A stretch of DNA of 10,846 nucleotides, from assembly GCA_007118445.1 (NCBI GenBank), contig SKRP01000231.1:1-10846 (forward strand). Direction: 5' to 3'. The stretch comes from Natronohydrobacter sp. (GTDB lineage Bacteria > Pseudomonadota > Alphaproteobacteria > Rhodobacterales > Rhodobacteraceae). The notes beneath the pieces were generated by a model. It worked only from the letters and a program-made list of their open reading frames with translations. It made no database searches and had not been told where the DNA came from. The position numbers were made by a program, and so were the translations under genes. Positions 1 through 5,699 of the stretch are shown here, piece by piece (the stretch's first letter is position 1; the number at the start of each line of letters is the position of its first letter).

Positions 1-87
1 CGCCCCCTGTCCGATACCCGTTCTGCGGATGTCAGCTAAAGCGCCGCTGCCGGATTGACAAGTCACGGCCCGCAAAGCGCCAGTCCG

Positions 88-124
88 GGCGAATTTTCCG
101 GGCATTCGCCAGTTTCATGCGAAT
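88..124. promoter_or_regulatory. Three evenly spaced GCGAAT/ATTCGC half-sites, likely operator
   Basis: The sequence reads GGCGAAT (88-94), nine bases, ATTCGCC (104-110), eight bases, GCGAAT (119-124). The six-base cores start at 89, 104 and 119, exactly 15 bases apart and in alternating orientation. The first pair is a perfect 7-bp inverted repeat and the second pair a perfect 6-bp one. A degenerate fourth arm (TATTTC, 132-137) may follow. Alternating half-sites upstream of an operon are typical of a dimeric repressor or activator. The ATTC/GAAT half-site resembles that described for the ArsR-type sulfide sensor SqrR of Rhodobacter capsulatus, but the spacing differs, so the regulator is unknown. 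Confidence 0.5.
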
Positions 125-247
125 AAGTAAATATTTCCAGATCAAAACGCCGGTCTGCAGGATGTTTTCCCGCATTCTGCGCGCAGCCCGGACCGGGGTC
201 CCCATCCGCAGAGCAGGTTCGGAACAGCATTTGCGCAGACCACAGAC

Positions 248-272
248 CTGGCAAGGGCAGCGGGCTTGCCAG
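248..272 (+). repeat. Perfect 8-bp inverted repeat in the rhodanese leader
   Basis: CTGGCAAG (248-255) and CTTGCCAG (265-272) are exact inverted complements around a nine-base loop. No T tract follows, so it is not a standard intrinsic terminator. The right arm contains TTGCCA (266-271), which could serve as a -35 box with a weak TAGCTG at 289-294, 17 bases on. That would place transcription start near 300. It may therefore be an operator over a promoter or an mRNA leader hairpin. Confidence 0.4.
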
Positions 273-335
273 ATCAGCGCACCCTCACTAGCTGACGGCC
301 AGAACCACACACCCGGCCCGTATAGGAGCATGATC

Positions 336-1268
336 ATGCTGCGCAACACTGCCCTTACCCTGTCACTGATCGCCCTGCCCGCGCTTGCCATGGCAACGCC
401 CCAAGGCTGGGGTCCGCTGCTCGAACCCAAAGAGCTGGCAGCGATCCTCGAGGCCGATCCATCGGTCCATGTAATCCATGTCAGCGGCGATTTCGCGGCA
501 GGCCATATTCCGGGCGCGGCCTATTCGCCCTATGCCAACTGGCGCGGTGGCCCCAGCAATCCCGGTGCCCTGCTGCCCGAACTGGAATACGAGCTTGAAG
601 CGGCCCGCGTCGGTGTTGATTACGACATCCCGGTCGTGATCGTGCATTCCGGCGAAAGCCAGACCGATATGGGCACCGCCGCGCGGGTCTACTGGACGCT
701 GAAATCGCTGGGCGTGCAGGATCTGGCGCTGCTCAATGGCGGTTTCGCTGCATGGCAGGCGGCAGAACTGCCGGTCTCGACCACAGCCGCCGAGATCGAG
801 GAAACCGGGTTCATGGCCGAATGGCGCGATGACTGGTATATCTCGACCGGCGAAGTCGCTGCCCTTGTCGAAAGCGGTGAGGCACGCCTGCTCGACAGCC
901 GCCCCACGGGCTTCTTTGAAGGCATCACATGGTCCATCGCCCGCCCCGGCACCGTGCGCGGGGCCGAGAATCTCGAATATGGCGATTTCTTCGACGGCAA
1001 CCGTCTGGTCAGCGCTGATCGCGCCCGTGAGGTCGCTGAAACCAAGGGCCTGACCGATGCCCCGATCACGGTGTCCTTCTGCAATACCGGGCATTGGGCG
1101 GCGCTGAACTGGTTTGCGCTCAGCGAACTGGCCGGAATTGAGAATACCCGCCTCTATGCCGAATCCATGGCCGAATATGCCATCCATGGTCATGCGCTCG
1201 ACAATGAACCCAGCCGGATCGCCTATCTGTGGCGCTCGACCCAGCGCTGGGTCGAGGGGCTGTTCTGA
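336..1268 (+). CDS. Exported two-domain rhodanese-family sulfurtransferase
   Basis: 310 residues. Rhodaneses move sulfane sulfur through a cysteine persulfide. Residues 1-20 are a signal peptide (charged start, Leu/Ala-rich core, AMA cleavage site before Thr21), so the enzyme should act in the periplasm. Two rhodanese modules follow. The first (about 30-150) has the degraded active-site loop HSGES (104-108), with Ser105 where catalytic cysteine is expected. The second (about 160-305) carries an intact loop, CNTGHWAA, with Cys249 as the presumed sulfur carrier. This inactive N-domain/active C-domain layout is usual for thiosulfate- or 3-mercaptopyruvate-type enzymes. I chose ATG 336 because AGGAG (324-328) lies seven bases before it; the in-frame ATG at 330 is too close. 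A YeeE-family transporter gene follows 108 bases on in the same direction, which suggests joint work on thiosulfate or polysulfide. The substrate cannot be read from sequence. Confidence 0.88.
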   Translation: MLRNTALTLSLIALPALAMATPQGWGPLLEPKELAAILEADPSVHVIHVSGDFAAGHIPGAAYSPYANWRGGPSNPGALLPELEYELEAARVGVDYDIPVVIVHSGESQTDMGTAARVYWTLKSLGVQDLALLNGGFAAWQAAELPVSTTAAEIEETGFMAEWRDDWYISTGEVAALVESGEARLLDSRPTGFFEGITWSIARPGTVRGAENLEYGDFFDGNRLVSADRAREVAETKGLTDAPITVSFCNTGHWAALNWFALSELAGIENTRLYAESMAEYAIHGHALDNEPSRIAYLWRSTQRWVEGLF

Positions 1269-1295
1269 CACAGGCTTGCGCCTGACACCTCTCTG

Positions 1296-1323
1296 CTTCA
1301 TTTTCCTGCCTGAAATACTCAAA
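1296..1323. repeat. Intergenic motif copy A (CTTCAT..TGCC..AAATACTCAAA)
   Basis: The segment contains CTTCA, TTTTCCTGCC (1301-1310) and AAATACTCAAA (1313-1323). It matches the segment before pgi at 4976-5000 and, in part, the one before the lipoprotein at 2694-2718. On the opposite strand it reads GAGTATTT..GGCA..ATGAAG. Its function is unknown. Confidence 0.5.
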
Positions 1324-1328
1324 CGCAG

Positions 1329-1348
1329 CGCACGCCCAAGGGCGTGCG
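1329..1348 (+). other. Strong hairpin between the rhodanese and YeeE genes
   Basis: CGCACGCCC (1329-1337) and GGGCGTGCG (1340-1348) form a perfect 9-bp stem around AA. In practice this is an 8-bp stem with a CAAG tetraloop. It ends 14 bases before the ribosome binding site of the next gene (AAAGG, 1363-1367). No T run follows on the + strand, so termination is unlikely. A role in mRNA stability, or in setting the ratio of rhodanese to transporter, is possible. A smaller stem, CAGGC/GCCTG, lies at 1271-1284 just after the rhodanese stop. Confidence 0.45.
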
Positions 1349-1376
1349 GCTTGCGCTTCACGAAAGGCCCGCTTCC

Positions 1377-2492
1377 ATGTTCCTGCGCCGCGCCTCGGTC
1401 CTGCTTATCGCCCTCGGTTTCACGCTTTTCGCCTTTGTCATGGCGGGCCCCCGCGCGGGGCTTCTGGTCTTGGTCGGGCTGGGCTTCGGGCTGGTGCTGG
1501 AAGGGCTGCGCTTCGGCTTTGCCGGGCCGTGGCGGATGATCGTCACCGATCGCGACGGGCGCGGGCTGATCGCGCAGCTGATCGCCATCGCGCTGGTCGC
1601 GGCTGTGGCCTTTCCGCTGCTCGCTGCCAATTCGGCCGAACTGGTCCCCGCCCATGCCCCGGTCGGGATTGCCATGATCCTTGGGGCTTTTGTCTTTGGC
1701 GCGATGATGCAGCTGGTGATGGGCTGCGGTTCCGGCACGCTGGTCAATGCGGGCAGCGGCAATCTGGTCGGGCTGATCGCGCTCGCGGGCTTCATCGGCG
1801 GCAGTTTCGCAGGCACGCTGCATCTGGGCTGGTGGACGGAGCTGGGCGCATTTCCGGTGCTTTCGCTGCAAGGGATGCTCGGTGCGCAATTCGGGCTGAT
1901 CGCGACGCTGGCCGGGCTTGCGCTGGTCGCAGCGATCACTCTCGCCCGCGCCGCCCCCGGCAAGCGTATGCCCCCGCGCCGTTTGTGGATCGCTGCTGCG
2001 CTGATCGCGGCGCTGGCGCTCGCCAATCTGGTGATCGCAGGCCAGCCCTGGGGGATTGTCTATGGGCTTGGCCTGTGGGGCGCGAAACTCGCACAGGCGG
2101 GCGGCGCGGATCTGGGCGCGACGGCCTTCTGGGCCGCAGAAGGCAACGCCCTGCGCCTGTCGGAATCGATCCTGACCGATGTGACCTCGCTGACCAATAT
2201 CGGCCTCTTGATCGGGGCTTTCGCGGTGATGCGCTGGCGTGCGGATCCCGGCGCGCAGACGCAAGCTCTCACGCCCGCATCCTATGCCGCAATTCTGGGG
2301 GCCGCGCTGATTCTGGGCTATTCCGCCCGGCTGGCCTTTGGCTGCAATGTCGGCGCGTTTTTCAGCGGCATTTCCACCGGCTCGCTGCATGGCTGGGTCT
2401 GGCTGATCGCCGCCTTTGCAGGCTCGATATTCGGCATCCGCCTGCGCCCCCTGCTGTTGCGGCCCGCTGCCACAAAAGGAGCCTATGCATGA
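1377..2492 (+). CDS. YeeE/YedE-family membrane protein, probable sulfur-species transporter
   Basis: 371 residues, mostly hydrophobic, with roughly nine or ten membrane segments and short basic loops. The two halves each carry the family's Gly-Cys motif: GCGSGTL around Cys117 and GCNVGAFFSGISTG around Cys323. This family (E. coli YeeE/TsuA, Pfam Sulf_transp) includes thiosulfate permeases in which cysteines on the central pathway relay the substrate. Cys117 and Cys323 are the only cysteines here; the early cysteine often seen in the RFCF-type segment is replaced in RFGFAGPWR (about residues 45-53). I prefer ATG 1377, since AAAGG (1363-1367) lies nine bases upstream and a Met-Phe-Leu-Arg-Arg start runs straight into the first helix. 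The in-frame upstream start at 1344 adds a non-conserved tail. The stop overlaps the next gene by ATGA. Its cargo (thiosulfate, persulfide or another species) is inferred only from the family and the rhodanese neighbour. Confidence 0.87.
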   Translation: MFLRRASVLLIALGFTLFAFVMAGPRAGLLVLVGLGFGLVLEGLRFGFAGPWRMIVTDRDGRGLIAQLIAIALVAAVAFPLLAANSAELVPAHAPVGIAMILGAFVFGAMMQLVMGCGSGTLVNAGSGNLVGLIALAGFIGGSFAGTLHLGWWTELGAFPVLSLQGMLGAQFGLIATLAGLALVAAITLARAAPGKRMPPRRLWIAAALIAALALANLVIAGQPWGIVYGLGLWGAKLAQAGGADLGATAFWAAEGNALRLSESILTDVTSLTNIGLLIGAFAVMRWRADPGAQTQALTPASYAAILGAALILGYSARLAFGCNVGAFFSGISTGSLHGWVWLIAAFAGSIFGIRLRPLLLRPAATKGAYA

Positions 2493-2662
2493 GCGCGCGT
2501 CTCTCCCGTCCGCTTGTCGCCATTCTGGCGCTGGGGATCGTCCTTGCCATCCTTGCGCTGGATCTGGCCACCGCCGGCGCGCCCGATCTCTTCACCGCGC
2601 CCCCGGCCATCGCGCTTGGCTCTGGCGCGGCCCCAACCGGCGCGCATTGCAGCGGCAGCTGA
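2489..2662 (+). CDS. Small single-pass membrane protein with a C-terminal cysteine
   Basis: 57 residues; I do not recognise a named family. ATG 2489 overlaps the transporter stop as ATGA, and AAGGAG (2476-2481) sits seven bases before it, so translation is well supported and probably coupled. The N-terminus (MSARLSRP) is basic, followed by one hydrophobic helix at about residues 8-28. A Pro/Ala/Gly-rich tail comes next, which by the positive-inside rule should lie in the periplasm. The protein's only cysteine, Cys54, sits three residues from the end in GAHCSGS. The helix could instead be an uncleaved or cleaved signal sequence. Position and coupling suggest an accessory subunit of the YeeE-type transporter or a sulfur-accepting arm between it and the rhodanese. 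That role is inference. Confidence 0.68.
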   Translation: MSARLSRPLVAILALGIVLAILALDLATAGAPDLFTAPPAIALGSGAAPTGAHCSGS

Positions 2663-2693
2663 AAAAGCCTCTGGCCGATTGCGCGCATTTCTG

Positions 2694-2718
2694 TTTTCCT
2701 GCCCCGACACCCAAATAC
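2694..2718. repeat. Intergenic motif copy C, diverged
   Basis: TTTTCCTGCC (2694-2703) is identical to 1301-1310. After a longer spacer it is followed by AAATAC (2713-2718), and it lies directly before the lipoprotein ribosome binding site. The CTC of the other two copies is replaced by CGGAG, which doubles as the Shine-Dalgarno sequence. It appears related to copies A and B but is the weakest of the three. Confidence 0.35.
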
Positions 2719-2731
2719 CGGAGTCCCCAAG

Positions 2732-3310
2732 ATGCGCGCCTCGCTGATCACCTTCCCCGCCGCCCTCGCCCTTGCCGCCTGTGTCGAGGTCGATATGGCC
2801 ATCGAAGTTCTGGGCGAGGATGAAGCGCGCGTCACCGGCTTCATGCAGATGCAGCGCCAGATGTTCGAGATGTCGGGTGGCGATGACAGCTTCTGCCCCG
2901 AAGAGGATGGCGGCACCCTGACCCTGACCGACAGCCATGCGCGCTGCGATTTCGACAAGACCGGCAGCTATGCCGAAATCGTGCCATCCGAGAGCAGCAG
3001 CGATGGGCCTGCCGAAGTCGAGGGCGAGTTGACCTATCTGGGCGATAACCGCACCCGCGTTTTCCTGCCACTGGCCGCGATGAACGCGGGCATGGATGAG
3101 ATGGGCGACGACCCGCAGATGCTGGAGATGATGCGCCAGATGCTCACGGGTATGTCGGTCAGTTTCACAGTGAAAGGCCGCGAAATCGAAAGTTCAACCG
3201 GAACGATTTCCGAGGATGGCAGCGCCGCCACGATCATGCTCGGGATAGATGACCTGATCCCCCCTGCTGCGGACCGGATCGGCGATTTCGAGACGATCCT
3301 GCGCTTCTGA
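2732..3310 (+). CDS. Putative lipoprotein, LppM-like
   Basis: 192 residues. The N-terminus is a lipoprotein signal peptide: MRAS, a hydrophobic stretch, then the lipobox LAAC with Cys17 as the predicted acylation site. Mature protein would begin CVEVDM and be anchored to a membrane facing the periplasm. GGAG (2720-2723) lies eight bases before the ATG. The mature part is acidic and Met-rich, and has two further cysteines (in SFCPEED and ARCDFD) that could form a disulfide. A C-terminal part (about 140-175) reads as beta strands, VSFTVKGREIESSTGTIS. The pattern of a short strand right after the lipid cysteine and a late 'sFTV.g.i.ss.G' strand recalls the LppM/DUF3153-type lipoproteins, but this is a weak resemblance from memory. 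It lies 69 bases after the small membrane protein gene and may share its transcript. Its role is unknown. Confidence 0.75.
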   Translation: MRASLITFPAALALAACVEVDMAIEVLGEDEARVTGFMQMQRQMFEMSGGDDSFCPEEDGGTLTLTDSHARCDFDKTGSYAEIVPSESSSDGPAEVEGELTYLGDNRTRVFLPLAAMNAGMDEMGDDPQMLEMMRQMLTGMSVSFTVKGREIESSTGTISEDGSAATIMLGIDDLIPPAADRIGDFETILRF

Positions 3311-3324
3311 TCCCCCCTGAGAAA

Positions 3325-3345
3325 GGCCCCGCAACGCGCGGGGCC
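3325..3345. terminator. Hairpin between convergent genes
   Basis: GGCCCCGC (3325-3332) and GCGGGGCC (3338-3345) form a perfect 8-bp GC stem with a five-base loop, placed between the lipoprotein stop and the oppositely oriented pgi stop. On the - strand it is followed by TTTC, and on the + strand by no T tract. It probably ends pgi transcription weakly and may block both directions. A second palindrome, CAGGGCT-C-AGCCCTG (3351-3365), overlaps the pgi stop codon. Confidence 0.6.
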
Positions 3346-3356
3346 GCGCGCAGGGC

Positions 3357-4964
3357 TCAGCCCTGATGCGCGCGCAGATAGGTCACCAGCGCCTGTGTTG
3401 ACGGATCCTTGTCGGATGCATCCGCCCCCTCGATCACCGGCCCGAGCGCTGTCGCCAGTTCCTTGCCCAGCTCCACCCCCCATTGATCGAAGGAATTGAT
3501 GCCCAGGATCACCCCTTCGACAAAGACCCGGTGCTCGTAAAGCGCGATGATCTGGCCCAGCGTGAAGGGTGTCAGCAGCGGATAGATCAGCGTGGTCGAA
3601 GGCCGGTTGCCGGGAAACACCCGGTGCCGCGCCTGCCGGTCGAGCTCCGCACCCTCCAGACCCTTGGCAGCCATAAGCGCGCGCGCCTCGTCCAGCGACC
3701 GGCCCCGCAGCAGCGCTTCGGATTGCGCCAGACAATTTGCCGCCAGTAACCGATGCTGATGCGCCAGCTCCCGCTCATGACCCTGCGCCGCCAGCAGAAA
3801 TTCGCAAGGTACAACCCGCGTGCCCTGATGGATCAGCTGATAAAAGGCGTGCTGCCCGTTGGTGCCCGGCTCGCCCCAGACCACTGGCCCGGACTGGCGT
3901 TCCAGATCGCGCCCATCCATGCCGACGCGCTTGCCGTTGCTCTCCATCTCCAGCTGCTGCAGATAGGCGGGCAACCGCGCCAGCCGCTGGTCATAGGGCA
4001 GCACCGCGCGGGTGGCATGGCCGCAGATCTGGTTGTGCCAGATGCCCACCAGCGCCAGCAGAACCGGCATGTTCTGCGCGAAAGGCGCATCACAAAAATG
4101 CTGGTCCATCGCGCGCGCGCCCGCCAGAAATTCATCAAAACGTGCAGCCCCCACGGCCAGCATCAGCCCCAGCCCGATCGGCCCCCAGACCGAATAGCGC
4201 CCGCCGACCCAATCGGCGAAACCAAAGACCCGTTCGGGCGCGATGCCGAAATCCGCCGTCTTGTCCATCGCGGTCGAAACGGCCGCGAATTGCGCCCCCG
4301 GATCGGCGACCTTGCCGGCCATCCAGTCGCGCGCAGTGCGGGCATTGGTCATGGTCTCGATGGTGGTGAAGGTCTTGGACGCCACGATCACCAGCGTCCG
4401 CTCCGGGTTCAGCCCCTTCAGCGTATCGGCAATATGCGCGCCATCGACATTGCTGACATAATGCAGCCGCGGCCCGTCATGCCACGGCGCCAGCGCCAGT
4501 GTCGCCATGGCCGGGCCCAGATCAGAGCCGCCAATGCCGATATTGACGACATCGGTAATCGCGCCGCCCTGCCCCAGGATGCGCCCTGCGCGGACATCTT
4601 CGGCGAACGCATAAGCCCGCGCCCGCACCGCGCGCAATTCCGGCATGACGTCAGAACCATCGACTTCGATCACAGCATCGTCGCCCGCACGCTGCGCGAT
4701 ATGCAGCACGGCGCGGCCCTCGGTCTCATTGATCCTCGCGCCCGAGAACATCGCATCGCGGGCGGCGGCCAGGCCAGCCTCCTCCGCGAGTGCCACCAGC
4801 AAATCCCGCGCCTGGGCATCAATCGCGGTCTTGGAATAATCCAGCCGCATCTCGCCTGCAGCCACCGTGAACTCTTCTGCCCGCCCGCTATCGGCAAACA
4901 GGTCCAGAATATGCCGCCCCTCACAGGTCCGCTGGTGTTTCGCAAGCTCATTCCAGAGGCGCAT
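3357..4964 (-). CDS. pgi: Glucose-6-phosphate isomerase
   Basis: 535 residues, close to the usual 545-550. It interconverts glucose-6-phosphate and fructose-6-phosphate in the cytoplasm. The phosphosugar-binding SIS domains are clear: NIGIGGSDLGP (about 141-151), the VASKTFTTIET loop (194-204) that grips the phosphate, and GGRYSVWGPIGL (254-265), the first family signature. The second signature is INSFDQWGVELGKEL (489-503). Expected catalytic residues are present: Glu341 in EMESNGK, His372 in GQHAFYQ and Lys501. GAAGAAGGG (4971-4979 on this strand) lies six bases before the ATG. The gene is downstream of zwf and pgl on the same strand, but a strong terminator stands only about 34 bases before its start. 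Its transcription must therefore come from read-through or from a promoter inside pgl. In an Entner-Doudoroff organism it mainly serves to return fructose-6-P to Zwf. Confidence 0.97.
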   Translation of the reverse strand: MRLWNELAKHQRTCEGRHILDLFADSGRAEEFTVAAGEMRLDYSKTAIDAQARDLLVALAEEAGLAAARDAMFSGARINETEGRAVLHIAQRAGDDAVIEVDGSDVMPELRAVRARAYAFAEDVRAGRILGQGGAITDVVNIGIGGSDLGPAMATLALAPWHDGPRLHYVSNVDGAHIADTLKGLNPERTLVIVASKTFTTIETMTNARTARDWMAGKVADPGAQFAAVSTAMDKTADFGIAPERVFGFADWVGGRYSVWGPIGLGLMLAVGAARFDEFLAGARAMDQHFCDAPFAQNMPVLLALVGIWHNQICGHATRAVLPYDQRLARLPAYLQQLEMESNGKRVGMDGRDLERQSGPVVWGEPGTNGQHAFYQLIHQGTRVVPCEFLLAAQGHERELAHQHRLLAANCLAQSEALLRGRSLDEARALMAAKGLEGAELDRQARHRVFPGNRPSTTLIYPLLTPFTLGQIIALYEHRVFVEGVILGINSFDQWGVELGKELATALGPVIEGADASDKDPSTQALVTYLRAHQG

Positions 4965-4975
4965 CGCAAACCCTT

Positions 4976-5000
4976 CTTCATCTTGCCAAAAATACTCAAA
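4976..5000. repeat. Intergenic motif copy B, at the pgi ribosome binding site
   Basis: CTTCA, CTTGCC and AAAAATACTCAAA occur in order. On the pgi strand this reads TTTGAGTATTTTTGGCAAGATGAAG, directly after the terminator hairpin and running into the pgi Shine-Dalgarno sequence. It shares AAATACTCAAA with the copy at 1313-1323. In both places a GC hairpin lies on the AAA side (1329-1348 and 5005-5021), so hairpin plus tag may be one compound element. Confidence 0.5.
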
Positions 5001-5021
5001 AAAACCGGGGCGCAGCCCCGG
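4998..5021 (-). terminator. Intrinsic terminator after pgl
   Basis: On the - strand a CCGGGGC-TGC-GCCCCGG hairpin (7-bp stem, three-base loop, 5005-5021) is followed at once by seven T residues (4998-5004). This is a textbook rho-independent terminator. It starts seven bases after the pgl stop codon and separates pgl from pgi, which reads in the same direction. It should make pgi expression lower than, or independent of, zwf-pgl. Confidence 0.85.
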
Positions 5022-5027
5022 CTTGCC

Positions 5028-5699
5028 CTATTCTGCCCAATGCACCTGCGCCTGATCCAGCACGCAGGCAATCGGGGCTTCGCGCGGGCTCAGTTTCACC
5101 GCGCGCTCCAGCGCCGCGCGCTTGGCAGGCCCCGTGATCAGCACATGCACGCGCAACGCATCCTGCAAGACCGGCGCAGTCAGCGTGATGCGCGGCTCGC
5201 CTGCGGCCTCGGCCCGCATCGCCATCAGCGGCGGCGCATCCGGCCTCAGCGCGGCTTCCAGATGATCCGCGCCCGGAAAGAGCGAGGCCGTATGCATGTC
5301 CTCGCCCATCCCCAGAAGCAGCACCGAGAGCGGCAGATGCGGCACCAACCCTGCGCTCAGCGCCTCCAGCCCATCCTCTGGCACGGGCGCATCCATCCGC
5401 AACGGCAGCAAAGTCGCGGCCGCAGCGCGCCCAACCAGCAACCGCTCGCGCAACAGCCGCGTATTCGAGCGCGGGCTGTCCTCAGGCACCCAGCGTTCGT
5501 CATTCAGAACCACGGCAACATTGGCCCAGTCCAGATCCGCCCCGCTCAGCGTGTCAAATACCGGCCCCGGTGTCGTCCCGCCGGGCACCGAGAGCGTGGC
5601 ACGGCCCTGCGCGCGCAAGACCTCGCCCAGCTCCGAGGCAATCCGTTGTGCCAGCCGCAGCATCAGCATTTCGCGATCAGGATATTCGTGAAATTCCAT
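5028..5699 (-). CDS. pgl: 6-phosphogluconolactonase (DevB/Pgl type)
   Basis: 223 residues, normal for the bacterial DevB-type enzyme. It hydrolyses 6-phosphogluconolactone, the Zwf product, to 6-phosphogluconate in the cytoplasm. Family landmarks in order are SVPGGTTP (37-44), NDERWVP (66-72) and LLGMGEDMHTASLFPG (128-143), with the catalytic-region His136. Most members I know read D-G-H-T-A-S; here Met135 replaces the glycine, which may be a lineage trait. Start and zwf stop share one base (TAATG at 5701-5697), and GGGAG (5708-5712) lies eight bases before the ATG inside the zwf end, so translation is likely coupled to zwf. A terminator follows the stop codon immediately. Confidence 0.95.
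   Translation of the reverse strand: MEFHEYPDREMLMLRLAQRIASELGEVLRAQGRATLSVPGGTTPGPVFDTLSGADLDWANVAVVLNDERWVPEDSPRSNTRLLRERLLVGRAAAATLLPLRMDAPVPEDGLEALSAGLVPHLPLSVLLLGMGEDMHTASLFPGADHLEAALRPDAPPLMAMRAEAAGEPRITLTAPVLQDALRVHVLITGPAKRAALERAVKLSPREAPIACVLDQAQVHWAE

Larger units (their letters stand above)
1..335. other. Non-coding leader upstream of the rhodanese gene
   Basis: I see no convincing gene in these 335 bases. The frame of the rhodanese stays open upstream to an ATG at 117, but the peptide before position 336 is basic, lacks any recognisable fold and would bury the signal peptide. The first 39 bases could be the last codons of an upstream + strand gene, since one frame ends in TAA at 37-39, but this is too short to judge. 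The region is relatively AT-rich around 113-140 and holds two ordered structures: three GCGAAT/ATTCGC half-sites (88-124) and a perfect hairpin (248-272). A perfect TTGACA at 55-60 has no matching -10 box 16-18 bases on. Confidence 0.6.

Noticed and set aside
1..57. Possible tail of an upstream + strand gene (stops at 37-39 in one frame, 55-57 in another)
   Set aside because: It is too short to tell coding from chance; no motif or terminator supports either frame.
55..60. Perfect TTGACA -35 box
   Set aside because: No acceptable -10 hexamer lies 16-18 bases downstream, so it is not called a promoter.
117..335. N-terminal extension of the rhodanese to ATG 117
   Set aside because: It would bury a clear signal peptide, has no ribosome site, and would overlap the half-site array. 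AGGAG at 324-328 fits the start at 336.
363..2390. 675-codon open frame on the - strand opposite the rhodanese and transporter genes
   Set aside because: It is rich in Arg, Gln, His and Gly with no domain, signal or ribosome site, as expected from the antisense of high-GC coding DNA; the + strand genes have clear family motifs.
1529..2662. 377-codon + strand frame that ends at the same stop as the 57-residue protein
   Set aside because: Before 2489 it is an out-of-frame reading of the transporter gene. Only its last 57 codons, after the Shine-Dalgarno sequence and ATG, are supported.
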